DNA from: a bacterium | GTDB taxonomy: Bacteria > Ratteibacteria > UBA8468 | Assembly (NCBI GenBank): GCA_030672255.1 | Contig: DAOVGU010000162.1 | Location: forward strand, 1 to 5,004 | Direction: 5' to 3' | Length of the DNA: 5,004 nt | Part shown: one piece after another, positions 1 through 4,869 of the stretch | Numbering within the stretch: the first letter of the stretch is position 1 | Layout of the letters: each line of letters starts with the position of its first letter | Translations under genes and position numbers: made by a program | Notes under the pieces: generated by a model | The model's input: only the letters and a program-made list of their open reading frames with translations | The model's database searches: none | What the model was told of the DNA's origin: nothing

Positions 1-699
1 AATTACCACTTCACTTGGTCCAGCTAAGAGGTCAATATCGACATAACCAAAGAGGAGTCTCTCGGCGGTTGTGACATACCTGTTTCCCGGCCCAATGATT
101 TTATCCACCTTGGGAATGGTTTCTGTCCCCAGGGCAAGAGCGGCTATTGCTTGTGCTCCTCCTATTTTGTAAATCTCCTCTACCCCTAAGAAAAAAGCGG
201 TAGCCAAAATATAGGGGTTAATTTTGCCATTCCTTTTTGGGGGTGAGGCAAGAATAATCCTTTTTACTCCCGCAATCTTCGCCGGAATTACCGTCATCAG
301 AACGGTTGAGATAAGGGGGGCGGTGCCAGCCGGAATGTAAATCCCAACAGTCTCTATTGGGATAAAAACTTTTTTTACATAACAGTACCTTTTCTTGAGG
401 AGAAAACCGGATGGCAACTCTTTTTTATGAAATTCCTCTATTCTTTTCCTGGCAAGAGCAATTGTTCTTTTTAGGGATTTATCCAGAATCAAGGACGCTC
501 TTTTGATCTCTTCCTTCTTCACCTGAAGGTCCTTTAATCTCACGCCATCATACTTTTCCGTCAAATTAAAGAGAGCAGAATCCCCGTCCTTTTTAACCGC
601 GGAGATGATTCTTTTTACCCTTTTTTCTATTTCTGAATCAAAAGAGATTCTTTTCTTTAAGATCACTTCTAATTCTTTCTTCCCCTTTATCCTTCGCAT
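1..699 (-). CDS. hisD: Histidinol dehydrogenase, N-terminal half (runs off left edge)
   Basis: HisD is a cytosolic zinc enzyme that oxidises L-histidinol to L-histidine in two NAD-dependent steps, the last reactions of histidine synthesis. The 233 visible residues, from the ATG at 699 to the window edge, contain family blocks: VGIYIPAGTAPLISTVLM (about 118-135), IPAKIAGVKRI (138-148), KIGGAQAIAALALGTETI (178-195), VDKIIGPGNRYVT (198-210) and DIDLLAGPSEVV (221-232). Full-length homologues are about 430 residues, so roughly 200 residues, including most zinc ligands and the catalytic Glu/His pair, lie outside the window. The reading frame is intact throughout. The start is supported by AAAGGA at 706-711, six bases upstream. 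The ATG lies inside the last codons of rpe, so the two genes overlap by 13 nt and are probably translationally coupled. The family assignment is firm; only completeness cannot be judged. Confidence 0.96.
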   Translation of the reverse strand, partial: MRRIKGKKELEVILKKRISFDSEIEKRVKRIISAVKKDGDSALFNLTEKYDGVRLKDLQVKKEEIKRASLILDKSLKRTIALARKRIEEFHKKELPSGFLLKKRYCYVKKVFIPIETVGIYIPAGTAPLISTVLMTVIPAKIAGVKRIILASPPKRNGKINPYILATAFFLGVEEIYKIGGAQAIAALALGTETIPKVDKIIGPGNRYVTTAERLLFGYVDIDLLAGPSEVVI

Positions 700-1349
700 C
701 GCAGTTCCTTTATCCTTTTTTTCGCCTCTTTACTCTGGAAAAGATAGGTTCCGGCAACCAGAATATTTGCTCCCGCGGAGACCGCCATTTTCGCCGTTTC
801 TCTATTTATGCCGCCATCTACCTCTAAATCAAACTTTAGATTTTGTCTCGACTTAAGAGTTCTCTTCAACTCCCTTAATTTAGCAAGGGAAGAGGAGATA
901 AATTTCTGTCCCCCAAAACCAGGATTAACGGTCATTACTAAAACCAAATCTACCTCTTTCAAAAGTGGTTTCACCCGGGAAACTGGTGTCTGGGGATTGA
1001 GAGCAATTCCGGGAGAGCAATCCAGTTTTCTGATCGATTTAATTAATTTTCTTGGATTTCTGGCCGTCTCGATATGGAAGGTGATGATTCTGCTTCCGGC
1101 TCGGGCAAACTCTCTGATGTACCTTTGCGGATTTTCAATCATCAGATGGGTATCAAAGGGTAACTTTGTTTTTGCTTTTAGAGAATTGAGTATTCCCGGC
1201 CCAAAACTAATATTATTAACAAAGTGGCCATCCATAATGTCAAGATGAAGAAGGTCAACTCCGGCTCTCTCAACCATTTTGACCTCCCGGCTGAGATCGC
1301 TGAAATCTGCCGCTAAAAGGGAAGCGGCAACTCTTATCTTTGATTTCAT
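687..1349 (-). CDS. rpe: Ribulose-phosphate 3-epimerase
   Basis: Rpe interconverts D-ribulose 5-phosphate and D-xylulose 5-phosphate in the pentose phosphate pathway. It is a cytosolic (beta/alpha)8 barrel that uses a divalent metal and two catalytic aspartates. With the start at 1349 the protein has 220 residues, the usual family length. Motifs: ASLLAAD at 9-15, HLDIMDGHFVNN at 35-46 (metal ligand H35 and catalytic D37), FDTHLMIENP at 65-74 (H68), VMTVNPGFGGQKF at 138-150 and LEVDGGI at 175-181 (D178). The same frame stays open upstream to an ATG at 1511, but the extra 54 residues are Cys-rich, unlike the family, and cross a repeat cluster, so I reject that start. No Shine-Dalgarno precedes 1349; a promoter sits so close that the message may be leaderless. 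hisD follows with a 13-nt overlap. The C-terminal strand reads GTYLF where many homologues have GSAIF, a conservative change. Confidence 0.97.
   Translation of the reverse strand: MKSKIRVAASLLAADFSDLSREVKMVERAGVDLLHLDIMDGHFVNNISFGPGILNSLKAKTKLPFDTHLMIENPQRYIREFARAGSRIITFHIETARNPRKLIKSIRKLDCSPGIALNPQTPVSRVKPLLKEVDLVLVMTVNPGFGGQKFISSSLAKLRELKRTLKSRQNLKFDLEVDGGINRETAKMAVSAGANILVAGTYLFQSKEAKKRIKELRCEG
706..711 (-). promoter_or_regulatory. Ribosome binding site of hisD, inside the end of rpe
   Basis: The minus strand reads AAAGGA, six bases before the hisD ATG. It lies within rpe coding sequence, so ribosomes finishing rpe at 687 pass directly over the hisD start at 699. This arrangement favours translational coupling and supports the chosen hisD start. 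Confidence 0.6.
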
Positions 1350-1358
1350 TGTTATAAT

Positions 1359-1388
1359 ATAATATACTGAAAATGAGAGAAAAGTCAA
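1359..1388 (-). promoter_or_regulatory. Probable sigma-70-type promoter of rpe-hisD
   Basis: On the minus strand TTGACT (1383-1388) is followed after 18 bases by TATTAT (1359-1364), or after 16 bases by the overlapping TATATT (1361-1366). Both boxes are close to the consensus. Expected initiation, about seven bases past the -10 box, falls within a few bases of the rpe ATG at 1349. The match is made by eye; the AT-rich stretch offers several overlapping -10 registers. Confidence 0.55.
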
Positions 1389-1422
1389 CCAGAGGTATAG
1401 TTGAACAAAGCCGAGCAATCCC

Positions 1423-1440
1423 TTCCTGCAAAAGCAGGAA
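1423..1440. repeat. Short perfect hairpin, TTCCTGC-AAAA-GCAGGAA
   Basis: A seven-base stem with an AAAA loop. No T run follows on either strand, so it is not a standard intrinsic terminator. It resembles short dispersed hairpin repeats, of the type that pairs around a GGAATC/GATTCC edge, found between genes in many bacteria. Copy number in this genome cannot be seen here. Confidence 0.6.
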
Positions 1441-1500
1441 TCACCGCAGGGACGGCAACTACCCCCGTATTGTAAATACTCAGTGAACACCGTACCAAAA

Positions 1501-1552
1501 GGTAGTCGCAACCTTTAGGTTGCGCAGGCGCAGGATGAATCCTGCGGCTACC
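1501..1552. repeat. GC-rich double palindrome, REP/BIME-like
   Basis: Two adjacent hairpins, CGCAACCT-TT-AGGTTGCG (1507-1524) and CGCAGGAT-GA-ATCCTGCG (1529-1546), are enclosed by GGTAG (1501-1505) pairing with CTACC (1548-1552). Together they can form a cruciform or three-way structure. Both hairpins have perfect eight-base arms. There is no T run, so a terminator role is unlikely. The design resembles dispersed extragenic palindromic repeats. Confidence 0.65.
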
Positions 1553-1595
1553 AGCCTACGTCTACTTGAAAATAACGGCTTTTACTGAATATTTA

Positions 1596-1614
1596 CCCCG
1601 TATTTAATACGGGG
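1596..1614. repeat. 19-bp perfect palindrome upstream of smpB
   Basis: CCCCGTATT-T-AATACGGGG has nine-base arms around a single central T. It overlaps a weak possible -10 (TTTAAT, 1603-1608, with TTTACT at 1581-1586), so it could be an operator. It is also the outer end of the inverted-repeat element, which is the more economical explanation. No T run follows. Confidence 0.5.
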
Positions 1615-1663
1615 TTATGTAGTGGCAAAGATTGCTTTAGCTTTATAGCCGAGCGGGTAAAGC

Positions 1664-2107
1664 ATGGCCGTTAAAATTATTGTTCGCAATAAGAGAGCCT
1701 GGCATAATTACAAAATTTTGGAGAAGGTGGAAGCGGGAATTCAACTGCTCGGTTCAGAGGTAAAATCGCTGCGGGAAGGAAAGGTTTCTCTTGCCGACAG
1801 TTTTGCGCGAATTGACAGAGGGGAAGTTTTTTTGTATAATATGCACGTCAGCCCCTATAGTTATAGTGCAGACAAGAATGATCCAACGAGAAGTCGGAAA
1901 TTATTGCTTCACCGTAGAGGGATTGAAGTACTTCTCGGCAAAGTAGCGAAAGGGTTATCCCTTATTCCTCTTTCCCTATATTTTAAAAGGGGAAGAGTAA
2001 AGGTGGAACTGGCCCTTGCAATAGGGAAAAAGGAGTTTGATAAGCGCGAGGCGATTAAAAAGAGAGAAGCAGAAAGAGAGATAAGAAAAGGATTGAAGAA
2101 AGTTTAA
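1664..2107 (+). CDS. smpB: SsrA-binding protein SmpB
   Basis: SmpB binds the tRNA-like end of tmRNA and delivers it to ribosomes stalled on broken messages, standing in for the missing codon-anticodon pair. The 147-residue length is close to the usual 150-160. Family blocks are clear: NKRAWHNYKILEKVEAGIQL (9-28), GSEVKSLREGKVSLADSFA (30-48), YNMHVSPYS (58-66), DPTRSRKLLLHRRGI (73-87), LIPLSLYFKRGRVKVELALA (100-119) and GKKEFDKREAIKKREAEREI (121-140). Together these are the OB-like core and the basic C-terminal tail that enters the decoding centre as a helix. An in-frame TAA lies one codon before the ATG, so this is the earliest possible start. No good Shine-Dalgarno is visible; GAGCGGG at 1651-1657 is the best candidate. 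The tmRNA gene follows on the same strand after 106 bases, the classic partner arrangement. Confidence 0.97.
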   Translation: MAVKIIVRNKRAWHNYKILEKVEAGIQLLGSEVKSLREGKVSLADSFARIDRGEVFLYNMHVSPYSYSADKNDPTRSRKLLLHRRGIEVLLGKVAKGLSLIPLSLYFKRGRVKVELALAIGKKEFDKREAIKKREAEREIRKGLKKV

Positions 2108-2213
2108 AGTCAAGAGTTTAAAGTTGAAAGTTAGAGTGCAGATTAAACAGAAATAAAAAATAAATTTTTAAAACTTTACACTTTTAACTATTAACTTTTA
2201 ACTGTTGTAAAAG
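2108..2213 (+). promoter_or_regulatory. AT-rich smpB-ssrA spacer with imperfect inverted repeat and weak ssrA promoter
   Basis: The left part (from about 2108) and the complement of the right part (to about 2203) share runs of GTTAAAAGTT-type sequence, roughly 18 of 23 bases over the outer arms. This is an imperfect AT-rich inverted repeat. The right arm is made of repeated AACTTTTAAC-like units. A weak promoter is possible: TTTACA (2175-2180) with TAACTG (2199-2204) 18 bases later, about ten bases before the mature tmRNA 5' end. No GC-rich terminator separates smpB from ssrA, so co-transcription followed by RNase P processing is equally possible. Confidence 0.35.
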
Positions 2214-2562
2214 GGGGGCGAATAGATTCGACAGAAAAGCTCTAAAAGAGGCAGCATGTCGAGTTTGAGGAAAGGCTCGTAAAAATCCTCAAAAAACAAC
2301 TGCCGAAACGGCAAATTATCTTCCTGCCTAATATAGGCTAGGAACCCATTATGGGCCCCTGTCTGTGGGGACATAAATGGGTCGGATAACAGACTGGTTC
2401 TACCCTAAGTGGTCTTGTAGGGTAGAATGAGATTTAAAAGACCTGCTCTTCCAGAGATTCTGTTCCTGGAAGTTCGGGAAGAAAAGACAAAACAGGAACT
2501 AAGCATGAAGAGACCTCTTTTGTGATCTTTTCTGGACCCGGGCTCACTACCCGGCGCCTCCA
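2214..2562 (+). ncRNA. ssrA: Transfer-messenger RNA (tmRNA)
   Basis: tmRNA rescues stalled ribosomes: it is charged with alanine, enters with SmpB, and encodes a degradation tag. The 5' GGGGGCG (2214-2220) pairs with CGCCTCC (2555-2561) as the acceptor stem, followed by discriminator A2562; CCA is not encoded. ATTCGACA near the 5' end is conserved. H2 pairs AGAAAAG (2233-2239) with 2527-2533 and AAAAGAGG (2244-2251) with 2514-2521. The first pseudoknot is CGAG/CTCG (2260-2263, 2276-2279) plus TTTGAGG/CCTCAAA (2264-2270, 2287-2293), ending eight bases before the tag. H5 (TTCCT-GCCTA with TAGGC-T-AGGAA, 2321-2344) holds the stop codon. Further pseudoknots: CCCATT/AATGGG with CCCC/GGGG (2345-2381), AGAC/GTCT with TTCTACCCTA/TAGGGTAGAA (2391-2427), and CTTCCAG/CTGGAAG with CTGTT/AACAG (2448-2495). 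The T stem is CCGGG/CCCGG with an atypical loop CTCACTA. It is a one-piece, non-permuted form. Confidence 0.97.
2302..2331 (+). other. tmRNA tag reading frame, AETANYLPA
   Basis: The resume codon is probably GCC at 2302, eight bases after the first pseudoknot. Translation gives A-E-T-A-N-Y-L-P-A then TAA at 2329-2331, inside helix H5 as expected. It aligns with the E. coli tag ANDENYALAA through the shared NY, L and final A. The ending is LPA, where the great majority of tags end in LAA or a close variant. The resume position is inferred by spacing and analogy, not shown. Confidence 0.75.
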
Positions 2563-2563
2563 C

Positions 2564-2570
2564 TTTTTTT
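2564..2570 (+). terminator. T-run directly after tmRNA, possible weak terminator
   Basis: Seven consecutive T residues start one base after the mature tmRNA 3' end. The nearest strong local hairpin is the T arm (2538-2554), which ends nine bases upstream. That spacing is poor for an intrinsic terminator, although the acceptor stem could bring paired sequence up to the T run. Some read-through into the gene at 2584 is likely. Confidence 0.35.
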
Positions 2571-2578
2571 AAGAGGAG
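2571..2578 (+). promoter_or_regulatory. Ribosome binding site that sets the start at 2584
   Basis: AAGAGGAG ends five bases before the ATG at 2584, an ideal spacing. The GTG at 2578 is also in frame, but it uses the last G of this motif and would leave no spacing, so it cannot be the start served by this site. Confidence 0.75.
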
Positions 2579-2583
2579 TGAAA

Positions 2584-4584
2584 ATGAAGAAGACAAATAA
2601 AGTAGTTGTTAAGGAAGATAAAGATTTTTATTATATTCAGAATCCTTATCTGAAGTGCATTTGGGGGAAAAGCAAAGGGACATCTCAGATTATCCTTAAT
2701 TCTCAACCGAAGATGCTTTTTTTGAAAGGTCAACTATTCCTTCGCTACAATCAAAAGCCTACAAAGTTTGGCTTTAAGTCCGAAGTAAAGGAAAAGAATG
2801 GAGAAATAAACCTTTCTTTAACATCTTCTGATGATGACAAAATTATTACTATTGAGAATATCCTTTATCCTGATTCTTTATATCTTATTCAAAGAATCAC
2901 TATCCAGGCAAGTAAAAAAGGAAAACTTTTCAACTCTTATTATGATGTAGAATCAAATCTTCCTTTTATCTTTATTCCCACAAGATTTGGCTACCTGGGA
3001 AAAGTAGATAAAATGCCAAAAGTCAATCTGCGTTACCCTACCAACTATCCCTTAATGATGGGTGAGAAAACAATGGTTTTTGACCCTACGTTGGTAAAGG
3101 GCAAAAAACATACTGGTTCCCCGGAAAGCAGAGCCCTATTAAGAACTCCAGCTATTGCTACCTATGATAAAGAATTTGGTTCTGTGGTAGGAGCAATGAA
3201 GCCCTATCCTTTACGTCTGGTTATTGATAAGGACAAAAATAACAATAGCCACTTTAAACTTCAGTTTGATAAACCAGTATTAACTCCAGATACAACTCTT
3301 GTCAGTCCAGAACTAATTCCCGGAGAAGAACTTAAATTTTCTCTATTTATTCATCCTTATAAAGGGATCTGGAAAGAGGGAATGAAGACCTGGATGAACT
3401 ATGTTAAAGAAAAGATAATTAAAGATGATACTCCTACTCTTCCTTTCGTTAAGAATCTAAAATTCTATACCTGCACCTACAGAGAGATAAGAAAGGAATT
3501 TATTGATAATCTGGCTAAAAAAGGGCTGAAAGTAGTGGTAACATCTTATGATGTAAAATCAAAAGTGAAGAGAGTGACCCCTTCTCTTTTAAAATATGCT
3601 CATTCCAAAGAGATGAAAATACTCATATATGTCGGTGCTTTTTGTGTTCCTAACTCTCTTGCAAAAAAACATCCAGATTGGTGCATCCTCAATGAAAAAG
3701 GTAGTATGAATTTCCCTTCTTATCCGGAGTGGCTAAAGATGGACCCCAATGTCAAAGCTTATCGGGATTATCGGGTAAAGGAGGCGGAAGAGATTATGAG
3801 ACAAGGTTACGATGGCATCTTTTATGATGGTTTGCTTTATTATCCCTGTTTCTCTAAGAAGCATAAGCATACGATGACCTTTGCCGAGGCAACAATGCTT
3901 ATGCTAAAGGAGGTGAAGAAAGCTATACGGGAAATAAATTCAGAAGCGATCTTTCTCCATAATAACTGGGGGCCTGACCTCTTTGGTATAGCCGATTTAC
4001 AGATGAGCGAATCTACCTATTATACCACTATCGGAGGAGATTCCGCTGTAGGAGGAAGAGGCTTTCCTTATGAAAAGATATCTAACAGAGTATTGAGTCA
4101 AGGAGTCATCTGGAACTTGATGGGCACTCCTCAAACTATCTTTGACTATCCTGGTCCAGAGCCAGAGAAACAATGGTCCAATATCATTTTTGCCAAGATG
4201 CATGATATTATCTGGGGAGGCACTCCTTATACCATTCGTGACTGGGAAGGCCATTATAACATCTTGGATATTCTCAATAAGGTATACAGTCCTCTTACAG
4301 AAAATCCTATCAGCGAGATAATAAAAGAAGGAATCATTATCAAGCGCCTCTATAGAGATTCTATTCTTCTTTTAAACATCAGCGAGAAGGAAAACTTTGA
4401 TGGTAGAATATCTTTAACTCCCAGGCAACTTCGTTCAATGAATATCCAATTAAAAAAGAAATACCGAGTTTTCTCCTTGAAGAAAGAAAAAGAATATTGC
4501 TGTCTCCGAGGGAAAGAATTCAAAAAGATTCCTGTCATTCTTAAACCAAGAGAGGCAGATTTTATTAAGATAAAAGCATTTTAG
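2584..4584 (+). CDS. Putative TIM-barrel glycoside-hydrolase-like protein, family not recognised
   Basis: This is a 666-residue protein with no signal peptide or membrane segment, so probably cytosolic. Residues 1 to about 260 are rich in predicted beta strands, like the N-terminal sandwich of many glycosidases. GIWKEGMKTWMNYV (261-274) looks like the linker helix that precedes such barrels. From about 290 the pattern alternates strand and helix: LKFYTCTY (292-299), MKILIYVGAF (344-353), HPDWCILNEKGS (363-374), YDGIFYDG (409-416), AIFLHNNWG (455-463) and DLQMSESTYY (471-480). The HPDW...G and DGIFYDG motifs recall alpha-amylase/melibiase-type barrels. D410 or D415 and E476 are candidate catalytic residues, by inference only. 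Residues from about 575 form a second beta-rich domain. The start at 2584 is fixed by AAGAGGAG. The gene lies 21 nt after tmRNA. The substrate is unknown, and a non-catalytic or otherwise different barrel enzyme is possible. Confidence 0.65.
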   Translation: MKKTNKVVVKEDKDFYYIQNPYLKCIWGKSKGTSQIILNSQPKMLFLKGQLFLRYNQKPTKFGFKSEVKEKNGEINLSLTSSDDDKIITIENILYPDSLYLIQRITIQASKKGKLFNSYYDVESNLPFIFIPTRFGYLGKVDKMPKVNLRYPTNYPLMMGEKTMVFDPTLVKGKKHTGSPESRALLRTPAIATYDKEFGSVVGAMKPYPLRLVIDKDKNNNSHFKLQFDKPVLTPDTTLVSPELIPGEELKFSLFIHPYKGIWKEGMKTWMNYVKEKIIKDDTPTLPFVKNLKFYTCTYREIRKEFIDNLAKKGLKVVVTSYDVKSKVKRVTPSLLKYAHSKEMKILIYVGAFCVPNSLAKKHPDWCILNEKGSMNFPSYPEWLKMDPNVKAYRDYRVKEAEEIMRQGYDGIFYDGLLYYPCFSKKHKHTMTFAEATMLMLKEVKKAIREINSEAIFLHNNWGPDLFGIADLQMSESTYYTTIGGDSAVGGRGFPYEKISNRVLSQGVIWNLMGTPQTIFDYPGPEPEKQWSNIIFAKMHDIIWGGTPYTIRDWEGHYNILDILNKVYSPLTENPISEIIKEGIIIKRLYRDSILLLNISEKENFDGRISLTPRQLRSMNIQLKKKYRVFSLKKEKEYCCLRGKEFKKIPVILKPREADFIKIKAF

Positions 4585-4767
4585 GAAAAAAGGAGGGTAA
4601 GAGAAATGACTGCGTTGTTCCTTTCTTTCCGGCTATCACTCTAATGATAACATTATTTTAGCAGAGGAGGACAGAAGCCATTAAAGAGCAAACTCCGTTG
4701 CACTCTTATTATAAAGAGCAGGAAAATATATCCGCTTTTAGCCTCTTCCCCCATAAACGAAACCTAT

Positions 4768-4778
4768 AAAGGAGGTGA
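4768..4778 (+). promoter_or_regulatory. Perfect Shine-Dalgarno sequence before a nine-codon ORF
   Basis: AAAGGAGGTGA complements the 16S rRNA 3' tail over its whole length. The ATG at 4786 follows seven bases later and the ORF MITGSKREA stops at 4815. The start codon lies inside the left arm of the inverted repeat at 4782-4862. It may serve a leader peptide, or be what remains of a disrupted gene. Confidence 0.5.
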
Positions 4779-4781
4779 AGT

Positions 4782-4862
4782 TTGTATGATTACGGGTTCA
4801 AAAAGGGAAGCATAAATAACTACATTTATATATCCCTTTAAAAACCTCAACTAATCATACAA
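4782..4862. repeat. 81-nt imperfect inverted repeat between the two downstream genes
   Basis: Perfect 11-base ends TTGTATGATTA (4782-4792) and TAATCATACAA (4852-4862) enclose further pairs GGTT/AACC (4795-4798, 4843-4846) and AAAGGGA/TCCCTTT (4802-4808, 4833-4839), leaving an AT-rich loop. There is no T run, so it is not an intrinsic terminator. In RNA it would pair the ATG at 4786 and touch the AAGGA (4861-4865) that serves the ATG at 4870. It could equally be a miniature element; no target duplication is obvious. Confidence 0.6.
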
Positions 4863-4869
4863 GGATATA

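Larger units (their letters stand above)
1463..1614. repeat. Composite inverted-repeat element (possible MITE/REP-like unit)
   Basis: The left arm at 1463-1493 and right arm at 1575-1614 are imperfect reverse complements. Both carry CCCCGTATT at their outer end (1463-1471 against AATACGGGG at 1606-1614). Inside this, 1472-1493 matches the complement of 1575-1596 at about 18 of 22 positions. The right copy has ten extra bases that turn its end into a palindrome. Between the arms lies the double palindrome at 1501-1552. Terminal inverted repeats around a structured core, with no ORF, are what a small non-autonomous element would look like. I see no clear target-site duplication. Confidence 0.5.
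1350..1663. other. Gene-free divergent intergenic spacer with nested inverted repeats
   Basis: These 314 bases separate leftward rpe from rightward smpB. I see no coding sequence. From left to right they hold the rpe promoter (1359-1388), a TTCCTGC/GCAGGAA hairpin (1423-1440), an outer inverted-repeat arm (1463-1493), a GC-rich double palindrome (1501-1552), the matching outer arm (1575-1614) ending in a 19-bp palindrome, and a short repeat abutting the smpB start (1634-1663). The GC-rich block differs in base composition from both flanking genes. Confidence 0.8.
4585..4869 (+). other. Gene-poor gap with three strong Shine-Dalgarno-like sites
   Basis: No sizeable ORF is present. AAAGGAGGG (about 4589-4597) precedes an ATG at 4606 that encodes only MTALFLSFRLSL before TAATGATAA. 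AGAGGAGGA (4663-4671) precedes no usual start codon; the open frame 4662-4769 has no ATG. AAAGGAGGTGA (4768-4778) is a full match to the 16S anti-Shine-Dalgarno complement and precedes an ATG at 4786 encoding only MITGSKREA. The frame of the first ATG is also open from 4651 to 4815, which hints at a decayed gene, but I recognise no family in it. Confidence 0.45.

Noticed and set aside
605..856. Plus-strand ORF of 83 codons
   Set aside because: It is antisense to the strongly supported hisD and rpe genes, and its sequence resembles no family.
808..1248. Plus-strand ORF of 146 codons
   Set aside because: It lies wholly antisense to conserved rpe motifs, and no ribosome site or recognisable domain is visible.
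1350..1511. 54-residue N-terminal extension of the rpe reading frame to an ATG at 1511
   Set aside because: The extension is translated repeat sequence, Cys-rich, and would exceed the normal 220-residue family length; the promoter also lies inside it.
1423..1614. CRISPR array or intrinsic terminators in the repeat-rich spacer
   Set aside because: The repeats are inverted, not evenly spaced direct repeats, and none of the hairpins is followed by a T run.
1640..1670. tRNA-like D-arm sequence (TAGCCGAGCGGGTAAAGC) before smpB
   Set aside because: No matching acceptor, anticodon or T arm can be built around it, so it is not a tRNA gene.
2578..2583. GTG at 2578 as start of the large enzyme gene
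   Set aside because: It overlaps the Shine-Dalgarno motif; the ATG at 2584 has ideal spacing.
2405..2596. Minus-strand ORF of 63 codons
   Set aside because: It is the complement of tmRNA structure; the tmRNA pairings fully explain this stretch.
3997..4254. Minus-strand ORF of 85 codons
   Set aside because: It is antisense to the enzyme gene and has no supporting signal.
4350..4538. Minus-strand ORF of 62 codons
   Set aside because: It is antisense to the C-terminal part of the enzyme gene, with low-complexity Phe/Ser composition typical of a complement of Lys-rich coding DNA.
4679..4722. Nine-base direct repeat TAAAGAGCA at about 4682 and 4711
   Set aside because: It is too short and isolated to distinguish from chance in AT-rich sequence.
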